Below are positions 1 to 5,160 of a stretch of DNA of 5,609 bases, one piece after another. This DNA is from Rhodospirillales bacterium (GTDB lineage: Bacteria > Pseudomonadota > Alphaproteobacteria > Reyranellales > Reyranellaceae): contig JABMNB010000519.1 in assembly GCA_013205335.1 (NCBI GenBank), positions 1-5,609 on the forward strand. Reading direction: 5' to 3'. The position numbers were made by a program, and so were the translations under genes. The stretch's first letter is position 1. Each line of letters starts with the position of its first letter. The notes under the pieces were generated by a model that made no database searches, was not told the DNA's origin, and worked only from the letters and a program-made list of their open reading frames with translations.

Positions 1-3
1 AAC

Positions 4-27
4 CAAGGGCCGGGAAACCGGCCCTTG
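4..27. terminator. GC-rich hairpin, probable terminator of an upstream gene
   Basis: Positions 4-13 and 18-27 form a perfect 10-bp stem around a GAAA tetraloop. GNRA-type loops on GC stems are very stable. No clear run of T follows (the next bases are TCACATTT), so it is not a textbook intrinsic terminator. Its place before an AT-richer leader and pyrG suggests that it ends the transcript of a gene off the left edge. In many alphaproteobacteria that gene is secG, but nothing in this window shows it. Confidence 0.55.
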
Positions 28-204
28 TCACATTTGGCGAAGCGTGGCTGCCACAAGAGGCGGTTGCGTGCTGACAGACGGCATTAAAAATACAATGCAA
101 GTAGCGCTAAACTCACTAAATTCTCAAATTACACACAGGCGCAAAACGGCTGTTCGCATTTCTCACTCGTCGAATCGATTCTGGCTGCTTACAGGTTAAA
201 TCCC
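28..204 (+). promoter_or_regulatory. pyrG upstream region, AT-richer leader
   Basis: This non-coding stretch is clearly richer in A/T than the rest of the window, especially around 80-135. A TACAAT hexamer at 91-96 is one base from the sigma70 -10 consensus. The best -35-like words (CTGACA at 71-76, TTGCGT at 64-69) sit 14 and 21 bp away, so neither spacing is good and the promoter is only a candidate. A perfect 10-bp palindrome, GAATCGATTC, lies at 172-181. The ribosome-binding site before the ATG at 205 is weak (AGG at 193-195). I see no leader peptide or attenuator of the kind that controls pyrG in Gram-positive bacteria. Confidence 0.35.
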
Positions 205-1836
205 ATGGCGCGGTACATTTTCATCACCGGCGGCGTGGTGTCCTCTCTCGGTAAAGGTCTGGCTTCAGCGGCCCTCGGCGCGCTGTTGCAGGCGCGCGGC
301 TACAAGGTCCGGCTGCGCAAGCTCGACCCTTATCTCAACGTCGATCCGGGGACGATGAGCCCCTACCAGCACGGCGAGGTCTTCGTGACCGACGACGGGG
401 CGGAGACCGACCTCGACCTCGGCCATTACGAGCGTTTCACCGGCGTCGACGCCCGCCAGAGCGACAACATCACCACCGGCCGCATCTATTCGACCGTGAT
501 CGCGCGCGAGCGCCGCGGCGAATATCTCGGCGCAACGGTCCAGGTGATCCCGCACGTCACCGACGCCATCAAGGAATTCGTCCTCGCCGACACCGACAAG
601 GAGGACTTCGTCCTCATCGAAGTGGGCGGCACCGTCGGCGACATCGAGAGCCTGCCGTTCCTCGAAGCCATCCGCCAGGTCGGCAACGAAGTAGGCCGCG
701 AGCGCACGATGTACGTGCATCTCACGTTGCTGCCGTGGGTGCCGACGGCGGGCGAACTCAAGACCAAGCCGACCCAGCACTCGGTGAAGGAACTGTTGAG
801 CGTCGGCATCCAGCCTGACCTCCTGCTCTGCCGCAGCGGCGACAAGGAAATCCCGCAAAACGAGCAGCGCAAGATTGCGCTGTTCTGCAACGTGAAGCCC
901 GAGCGGGTCATCGAGGCCCGCGACGTCGACACGATCTACCAGGTGCCGATCGCCTATCACGACCAGGGCTTCGACCGCGAGGTCTGCCGCTATTTCGGCC
1001 TGCCGGCGGAGGAGGAGCCGAACCTCGATCGCTGGCGCGGCGTCGTGCGCTCAGTGCGCGAGCCCGAGGGCAAGGTGACCATCGCCGTCGTCGGCAAGTA
1101 CACGGTGCTGCTCGACGCCTACAAGTCGCTCTCCGAGGCGCTGACGCATGGCGGCTTCGGCAGCAACGTGAAAGTCGGGCTGGAGTGGATGGACTCCGAG
1201 ATCTTCGAGCGCGACGACGCCGTCAGCCATCTCGAGAACGTCCATGGCATCCTGGTGCCTGGCGGCTTCGGCGAGCGCGGCACCGAGGGCAAGATTCACG
1301 CGGTGAAGTTCGCCCGCGAGCGCAAGGTGCCGTTCTTCGGCATCTGCTTCGGCATGCAGATGGCCGTGATCGAGGCGGCGCGGAACCTGCTGGGCATCGA
1401 GACGGCCTCGTCGAGCGAGTTCGGCACGACCGACCATGCGGTGGTCGGTCTGATGACCGAGTGGATGAAGGGCAACCAGCTCGAGAAGCGCTCGGCCGAA
1501 GGCGACCTGGGCGGCACGATGCGCCTCGGTGCATACCCTGCGCATCTGCGGCCGGGGACGAGGGTTCACGAGATCTACGGCCAGGACGTGATCAGCGAGC
1601 GGCACCGCCATCGCTACGAGGTCAACGTCAACTACAAGGACCGCCTGGAGCAGGTGGGCCTGCGCTTTTCGGGCATGTCGCCCGACGGCATCCTGCCCGA
1701 GATCGTCGAGATCCCCGACCATCCCTGGTTCATCGGCGTTCAGTTCCATCCCGAACTGAAGTCGCGGCCGTTCGCTCCGCATCCTCTGTTCACCTCGTTC
1801 ATCCGCGCCGCCAAGACACAGAGTCGCCTCGTCTAG
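205..1836 (+). CDS. pyrG: CTP synthase (glutamine-hydrolysing)
   Basis: Cytosolic enzyme that makes CTP from UTP, ATP and glutamine, the last step of pyrimidine nucleotide synthesis. The 543 residues match the usual family length. The N-terminal synthetase domain (about 1-270) starts with the typical MARYIFITGG and carries the P-loop-like G-V-V-S-S-L-G-K-G (10-18). It also has Asp71 and Glu139 (Mg-ATP ligands in the family) and the K-T-K-P-T-Q loop at 186-191 that lines the UTP/CTP site. A class I glutamine amidotransferase domain (about 290-535) follows. It has the oxyanion-hole segment P-G-G-F-G-E-R-G (352-359), nucleophile Cys381 in G-I-C-F-G-M-Q, and His515 and Glu517 in F-H-P-E. All catalytic residues are present, so the enzyme should be active. 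The ATG at 205 gives the conserved N-terminus, although its Shine-Dalgarno is weak. The next gene begins 60 bp downstream with no strong terminator between, so read-through is possible. Confidence 0.98.
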   Translation: MARYIFITGGVVSSLGKGLASAALGALLQARGYKVRLRKLDPYLNVDPGTMSPYQHGEVFVTDDGAETDLDLGHYERFTGVDARQSDNITTGRIYSTVIARERRGEYLGATVQVIPHVTDAIKEFVLADTDKEDFVLIEVGGTVGDIESLPFLEAIRQVGNEVGRERTMYVHLTLLPWVPTAGELKTKPTQHSVKELLSVGIQPDLLLCRSGDKEIPQNEQRKIALFCNVKPERVIEARDVDTIYQVPIAYHDQGFDREVCRYFGLPAEEEPNLDRWRGVVRSVREPEGKVTIAVVGKYTVLLDAYKSLSEALTHGGFGSNVKVGLEWMDSEIFERDDAVSHLENVHGILVPGGFGERGTEGKIHAVKFARERKVPFFGICFGMQMAVIEAARNLLGIETASSSEFGTTDHAVVGLMTEWMKGNQLEKRSAEGDLGGTMRLGAYPAHLRPGTRVHEIYGQDVISERHRHRYEVNVNYKDRLEQVGLRFSGMSPDGILPEIVEIPDHPWFIGVQFHPELKSRPFAPHPLFTSFIRAAKTQSRLV

Positions 1837-1870
1837 GAAACGACGGGGCCGCCACGGGGTCGCATTTCCG

Positions 1871-1887
1871 TCACCTTTTTCAGGTGA
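1871..1887 (+). promoter_or_regulatory. Small hairpin that buries the Shine-Dalgarno of the next gene
   Basis: TCACCT (1871-1876) and AGGTGA (1882-1887) are perfect complements around a five-base loop, TTTTC. AGGTGA is also the best Shine-Dalgarno for the ATG at 1897, 9 bases away. If the stem forms in mRNA, that site is closed. A second, too-close purine run (GAGGG, 1891-1895, one base from the ATG) stays free. The stem is only 6 bp, so it would be marginally stable. Confidence 0.4.
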
Positions 1888-1896
1888 ATTGAGGGC

Positions 1897-2676
1897 ATGT
1901 TCCGCATCATCGTCGTAGTCTTCCTCGCCGCCCTCACGCTCGGCTCTCACGCGCTGGCCTTCAACGCCTGGGCGCAGGCCCCGTCGCAGTCGTCCTACGG
2001 CAAGGCCGAGCGACGCGATCCCATCTTCCTGCGCTTCACCGACCTCGCGAACCGCTACTGGGTGAATACCGACACCAACTCGGCCAGCCACAAGGTCGTG
2101 GCCATCCCGATGCCCAGGCAGTGCGCGTTCCTGTACGCCGACGCCTACACGCGCGGCCAGATGAGCGAAGCCGAAGTGCAGCAGACCGCGTTGTCGAACT
2201 GCAACCGGCGACTTCAGGAACTGGGACCGCTCGGCGAGAACTACGGCATCGACTGCCGCTGTCAGGTGGTGATCAGCAACGAGACCTACGTCGTTCCGAA
2301 GGCCTCGATGCCGGACGATGCCTATGGGCCGACATCGATCTTCTATCGCGACGATCGCGGCAACATCGCGCGGTTGAACGGCGTGGTCCGCTACGGCGCG
2401 CTGATCGGCCGGGACCGCTCCGTCACCTTCACCGTCGACAATCCCCGCGGCGAGCAGGTTTGCGACGGCACCATGACCAACGAGAATCCCGGCAGCGGCC
2501 AGTTCACCCTGTCGTGCTTCGGTGGCAAGTTCGGAAGCCGCGGCTCCTATGAAAGCCGCGCCGGCGCGCCCAACGACCACATCATCGCCCGCGGCCAGAC
2601 CGGGCGGGGCCAGCCGGTCGTCATGGTGATCGGCCTGCCGGCACAGCTCGCGGCCAACACCTATGGCGGCATCTGA
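1897..2676 (+). CDS. Secreted six-cysteine protein of unknown function
   Basis: I do not recognise the family. The 259-residue product has a clear Sec signal peptide: Arg at 3, a hydrophobic stretch at about 4-25, and a likely signal peptidase I cut after A-Q-A at 26-28. The mature protein should be periplasmic or exported. It has no further membrane segment. Six cysteines (76, 102, 120, 122, 189, 207) allow up to three disulfides; residues 120-122 form a D-C-R-C motif. The N-terminal half (about 40-125) looks helical and carries four of the cysteines. The C-terminal half (about 145-250) has short alternating hydrophobic stretches and many Gly, suggesting a beta-rich fold. No catalytic motif is visible. 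It lies 60 bp after pyrG on the same strand. The next secreted-protein gene starts one base after its stop, which suggests one transcript and a shared envelope role. The start is supported by AGGTGA at 1882-1887 and by the signal peptide. Confidence 0.85.
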   Translation: MFRIIVVVFLAALTLGSHALAFNAWAQAPSQSSYGKAERRDPIFLRFTDLANRYWVNTDTNSASHKVVAIPMPRQCAFLYADAYTRGQMSEAEVQQTALSNCNRRLQELGPLGENYGIDCRCQVVISNETYVVPKASMPDDAYGPTSIFYRDDRGNIARLNGVVRYGALIGRDRSVTFTVDNPRGEQVCDGTMTNENPGSGQFTLSCFGGKFGSRGSYESRAGAPNDHIIARGQTGRGQPVVMVIGLPAQLAANTYGGI

Positions 2677-2677
2677 G

Positions 2678-3592
2678 ATGCGCCTCGTCGCGGCTGCTCT
2701 CGCCTTGGCGCTCCTGGCGCCTGCCATCGCGCTCGCGCAGAGCGCCGGCGAGGTCGAGCGCTGCTTCCAGAATCCCGGCGCCTGCGCGGGTGGGGGAAGC
2801 GGGGCCGCTGCCCCGCCGCCGGCCCCGGTTCCCGCACCCGTCGCGGCACGCCCGGCGGCCGCGCCCGATTACACGACGGTGCTCAACAGCCCCGACGCCG
2901 AGCGCAGGAAGATCCAGGAGTCGCTGCGCACCCTCGACAAATACACCGGCCCGATCGACGGCAACCTGCAGTCGGAAGCCACGGTGAAGGCGATCGGCGA
3001 GTGGCAGAGGGGGCGCAACACGCCGGCCGTCGGCAAGCTGACGCCGCAGGAAGCTGCTCAGCTCAACGCCGAAGCGACGCGCGCGCCGATCAAGCGGATC
3101 GAATCGCCGCCGCCGCAAACCGCGGCTGCCCCGTCGCCGCCACCGGTCGCTCCGCTGTCGAACGCCGACGCCCTGAAGGCCCTGCAGGCGAGGCTCGCCG
3201 AGCGCCGCAAGGCCGCCGAGCCGAAGGCAAATGCCGCGGCCCAGGCGCTGGTGCGCGACCTCAAGGCCTACGTCACGGCCGACGGCAAGGGCATTGCGGG
3301 CGAGCAGTTCACGTCATTTGCCAAATGGTACGCCGACAACAAGGCGGCCGGCCGCACCATCGGCGACATCACGCCGGCGATCGACGACTACGGCGACGCC
3401 AAGGCCGGCGCCGCGATCACGACCGAAGTGAAGTTCGAGACCAGGCAGGACGGGAAGACTTATGGCCAGTGCCTGGTTTTCGCCTGGGTCGACGGCACGC
3501 CACGCAAGAACCCGCAGGCCTTCACCTGCGACGAGGTTGCAGCGGTCGAGAAGTGGAAGACCGACCAGTCGCTCAAGAGCGCGTGGCGGTAG
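2678..3592 (+). CDS. Secreted protein with a peptidoglycan-binding-like domain
   Basis: A 304-residue product when started at the ATG at 2678. An in-frame ATG at 2663 would add five residues and overlap the previous gene. I prefer 2678 because it gives a standard signal peptide (Arg2, hydrophobic Ala/Leu core at 3-19, cut near A-L-A, 18-20) and sits one base after the upstream stop (TGAGATG), typical of translational coupling. Neither start has a strong Shine-Dalgarno. After a Cys pair (29, 36) and a Pro/Ala-rich linker (about 44-63), residues 76-128 resemble the PG_binding_1 repeat: I-Q-x-x-L near the start, Y-T-G-P-I-D-G, T-V-K-A-I-x-x-W-Q, then G-K-L-T. A second Pro-rich linker (144-160) and an Ala/Lys/Arg-rich helix (162-198) lead to a C-terminal domain with a possible Cys265-Cys284 disulfide. 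The likely role is cell-wall-associated in the periplasm. No hydrolase or transpeptidase motif is visible, so the exact function is unknown. Confidence 0.8.
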   Translation: MRLVAAALALALLAPAIALAQSAGEVERCFQNPGACAGGGSGAAAPPPAPVPAPVAARPAAAPDYTTVLNSPDAERRKIQESLRTLDKYTGPIDGNLQSEATVKAIGEWQRGRNTPAVGKLTPQEAAQLNAEATRAPIKRIESPPPQTAAAPSPPPVAPLSNADALKALQARLAERRKAAEPKANAAAQALVRDLKAYVTADGKGIAGEQFTSFAKWYADNKAAGRTIGDITPAIDDYGDAKAGAAITTEVKFETRQDGKTYGQCLVFAWVDGTPRKNPQAFTCDEVAAVEKWKTDQSLKSAWR

Positions 3593-3629
3593 GCGGACGT
3601 CCAAAACCGCCATCCTGACGGAAGCAGAT

Positions 3630-3786
3630 AATCCGTCGTCTCGACCGAAGCCTCGCCCCTCGAGTACCTCGGGATAAACTCCGCGAGGCGTAGCGGAGAG
3701 ACCTTGGCTCAGCCGTCAGCCAGCCATTTGTTGAGCGAAGGTCTCTCCGCTACGCGCCATCGGCGCTTCGGTCGAGACGACGAATC
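3630..3786. repeat. Nested palindromic element with 18-bp terminal inverted repeats and AATC flanking repeats (MITE/REP-like)
   Basis: The outer arms, 3634-3651 and 3765-3782, are perfect 18-bp inverted repeats (left arm CGTCGTCTCGACCGAAGC). Immediately outside them lie identical AATC tetranucleotides (3630-3633 and 3783-3786), which look like a 4-bp target-site duplication. Inside is a second perfect 18-bp inverted repeat, 3688-3705 with 3738-3755. A six-base stem, 3651-3656 with 3683-3688, lies between the outer and inner left arms. The unit from arm to arm is 149 bp, has no ORF of its own, and fills the gap between two convergent genes. Size, terminal repeats and possible duplication fit a miniature non-autonomous element or a REP/BIME-type intergenic repeat. 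A 4-bp match can also arise by chance. Mobility and copy number cannot be judged from one copy. Confidence 0.7.
3688..3755. terminator. Inner long hairpin, possible two-way terminator between convergent genes
   Basis: The stem starts with 18 perfect pairs (3688-3705 with 3738-3755). After a single G-G mismatch (3706/3737) it continues for seven more pairs, one of them G-U (3707-3713 with 3730-3736), leaving a 16-base loop. The same hairpin forms on either strand, and the flanking genes converge on it. It could block read-through in both directions or protect mRNA 3' ends. No T-run follows on either strand, so intrinsic termination is an inference from position and stability only. Confidence 0.4.
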
Positions 3787-3807
3787 CAAAATGCAGCACG
3801 CCGAGGA

Positions 3808-4425
3808 TTACTTCGCGCGCTCCAGATAGCTCTCGAAGACGCCGACATGGACGAAGGCCGCGTCGGCCGCGTCGGACCACAGGTCACGCGAGTCGAAGCG
3901 GACGTCGTAGGTCGGCTCGTGTTCGGCCTCGATGCCGTGGCCATGGGCGTCGGGGAACGGGTAGGGCGGCGACACGCCGACCACCACGCCGCTCTTGCCG
4001 CGGATGTAGCCCGGCATGCGCACATGGCCGTGCACGTGGTGCGACTTGACCGTGACCTTGTCGCCGACCTTCAGCGTCTCTCGCGTGGCGACGTTGCTGC
4101 GGCCGGGAGCGCTCGGCAAGGCGAGCGGGAAGGCGCCCTGGGCGCGGCGTTCCAGCTCCTCCTGGGTGAGGATGCCCTTCTCGACGCAGAGCGTGGCGAG
4201 GCTGGTCAGCGAGCGCTCGTAGTAGCTGGCCGACAGATAGTGGCGCGGCTCCATGCGCTCGATGGCGTGCCGGTACTCGTCCATGTTGAAGATGCCGAGC
4301 TTGACCGCCAGCGAGTAGAGCGCGTTGACGCGCTTTTCCCACGGCTCGTGGAAAGTCTCCGCCCGGAGCGAATAGCGGATGCGGCCAAAGCCCTGCTTGC
4401 CGCCGAGATCGTGCATGCCGTCCAT
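3808..4425 (-). CDS. nthB: Nitrile hydratase beta subunit
   Basis: Partner of the alpha subunit in nitrile hydratase, a cytosolic enzyme that hydrates nitriles to amides. The 205-residue product begins with the family signature M-D-G-M-H-D-L-G-G (1-9) and has F-H-E-P-W-E (25-30). I-E-R-M-E-P-R-H-Y-L (55-64) and S-Y-Y-E-R (67-71) follow. The C-terminal SH3-like domain has V-G-D-K-V (120-124), H-V-R-M-P-G-Y-I-R-G-K-S-G (134-146), P-F-P-D-A-H-G-H-G (156-164) and the closing E-S-Y-L-E (198-202). Arg52 and Arg142 seem to match the two family arginines that contact the oxidised metal-ligand cysteines. It is close in length to iron-type beta subunits (about 212) and shorter than the cobalt-type beta of Pseudonocardia (about 230), both from memory. 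The start has a good Shine-Dalgarno (AAGAGGG about 6 bases upstream on the minus strand) and lies 15 bp after the alpha stop, so the two are one operon. No activator gene follows. Thiocyanate hydrolase subunits are related, but the complete, separate beta chain favours nitrile hydratase. Confidence 0.93.
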   Translation of the reverse strand: MDGMHDLGGKQGFGRIRYSLRAETFHEPWEKRVNALYSLAVKLGIFNMDEYRHAIERMEPRHYLSASYYERSLTSLATLCVEKGILTQEELERRAQGAFPLALPSAPGRSNVATRETLKVGDKVTVKSHHVHGHVRMPGYIRGKSGVVVGVSPPYPFPDAHGHGIEAEHEPTYDVRFDSRDLWSDAADAAFVHVGVFESYLERAK

Positions 4426-4440
4426 GGTCGACCCTCTTGG

Positions 4441-5037
4441 TTAAAGACGCGAGACGCCGATCATGGCGTCCTTGGTGATCAGGGAGGCCAACTTCTCCTC
4501 CGACCAGCCTTCGGTGCCGGCGGGGCGCACCGGCAGCACCATGTAGCGGGTGTCGGCCGTCGTATCCCAGACCCGGACCTCCATGTCGGCCGGCAGCTCG
4601 AGGCCCATCTCGCTGAGCACGGTGCGCGACTGGCGCACGACGCGGGCGCGGTATTCGAGGTCCTTGTACCAGTCCGGCGGCAGGCCGATGATCGAGAAGG
4701 CGGTGCACGAGCAGAGCGTGCAGCAGATCACGTTGTGTACCGTCGGCGTGTTCTCGAGCACTACCAGATGCCGGTGATGCGGCGGCATCGACAGGCCAAG
4801 CTCGGTGACGGCGTCGCGGCCGTTGGCGAACAGGCGCTCGCGGAAGGCCGGATCGGTCCATGCCTTGGCGACGACGCGGGCGCCGTTCTCCGGCACCCAT
4901 TCCTCCTCGGCGAGATGCTTGAACTCCCGGATGAAGTTGGCGGGCTCCATGCCGCGTTCATGGAAGGCCGCCTCGATGGCGTCGGTGCGCTTCTCGACGG
5001 AGGCGATGGCTTCATGGTGGTGCGCGTGATCAGGCAT
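4441..5037 (-). CDS. nthA: Nitrile hydratase alpha subunit, metal-binding, atypical C-C-T-L-C-S-C motif
   Basis: Catalytic subunit that carries the non-corrin cobalt or non-haem iron centre for nitrile hydration. The 198 residues fit the family. Residues 43-72 (R-V-V-A-K-A-W-T-D-P-A-F-R at 54-66) form the typical N-terminal helical region. E-N-T-P-T-V-H-N-V-I (95-104) leads to the metal site C106-T-L-C109-S110-C111. Family-typical G-L-P-P-D-W-Y-K (118-125), E-Y-R-A-R-V-V (128-134), R-V-W-D-T-T-A-D-T-R-Y (155-165) and R-P-A-G-T-E-G-W-S (171-179) follow. Thr107 points to the cobalt type; iron types usually have Ser there. Cys105, directly before the first ligand, is usually Val in members I know. 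The segment after the motif, T-A-F-S-I-I-G, has Phe where many have Trp. The N-terminus has a His cluster (His4, His6-8), and there is another at 87-90. A GGGAGAAG Shine-Dalgarno precedes the ATG. A good sigma70-like promoter lies about 40 bp upstream. Alpha precedes beta. Confidence 0.93.
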   Translation of the reverse strand: MPDHAHHHEAIASVEKRTDAIEAAFHERGMEPANFIREFKHLAEEEWVPENGARVVAKAWTDPAFRERLFANGRDAVTELGLSMPPHHRHLVVLENTPTVHNVICCTLCSCTAFSIIGLPPDWYKDLEYRARVVRQSRTVLSEMGLELPADMEVRVWDTTADTRYMVLPVRPAGTEGWSEEKLASLITKDAMIGVSRL

Positions 5038-5075
5038 GGTGACTTCTCCCAGGCGGCGGCAGAACCGGCGGGGGG

Positions 5076-5104
5076 AGTATAGAAAGTGCGGGGCATCCCG
5101 TCAC
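5076..5104 (-). promoter_or_regulatory. Candidate sigma70-type promoter for the nitrile hydratase operon
   Basis: On the minus strand, GTGACG (5099-5104) matches the -35 consensus at four of six bases and TATACT (5076-5081) matches the -10 consensus at five of six. They are separated by the ideal 17 bp. The start point would fall near 5069, leaving a leader of about 30 bases that contains the Shine-Dalgarno of the alpha gene. No operator palindrome for a known regulator is evident, so regulation is unknown. Confidence 0.45.
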
Positions 5105-5157
5105 TTGCTCCCCGCCATGCGCGCGGCTAGAGAGGCCGCGCCCCAACCGGAGATTTT
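5105..5157 (+). promoter_or_regulatory. eno leader: weak promoter candidate, 7-bp hairpin and Shine-Dalgarno
   Basis: TTGCTC (5105-5110) and TAGAGA (5128-5133) are 17 bp apart but match the sigma70 consensus only three of six each, so this is a weak call. GCGCGGC (5121-5127) and GCCGCGC (5135-5141) form a perfect 7-bp stem with a seven-base loop that overlaps the -10 candidate. No T-run follows directly, so it is not an attenuator in the usual sense. GGAGA at 5149-5153, 7 bases before the ATG, is a sound ribosome-binding site. Confidence 0.3.
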
Positions 5158-5160
5158 CTC

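Noticed and set aside
1185..1892. 235-codon open frame on the plus strand
   Set aside because: It is an alternative frame inside pyrG with an Arg-rich, domain-free product.
2663..2677. Upstream ATG at 2663 as the start of the peptidoglycan-binding-like gene
   Set aside because: It would put Ala-Ala-Ser-Glu ahead of a normal signal peptide and has no better ribosome-binding site. The ATG at 2678 fits a coupled start and a standard N-terminus.
1051..2727. 558-codon open frame on the minus strand
   Set aside because: It lies opposite pyrG and the six-Cys gene, both well supported. Its product is Ala/Arg/Val/Asp-rich with no recognisable domain. Long antisense frames are expected in GC-rich DNA.
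3584..3612. TGGCGGT/ACCGCCA hairpin over the stop codon of the peptidoglycan-binding-like gene
   Set aside because: The 7-bp stem has a 15-base loop and no T-run, and much stronger hairpins lie just downstream. I do not call it a terminator.
5052..5076. G-rich run on the plus strand that might form a G-quadruplex
   Set aside because: Most G-runs are only two bases long, which is common in GC-rich DNA. The leader RNA on this side would carry the C-rich strand.
3847..5082. 411-codon open frame on the plus strand
   Set aside because: It is fully antisense to the two nitrile hydratase genes, whose family motifs are unmistakable. Its composition is low in complexity and it has no good ribosome-binding site.
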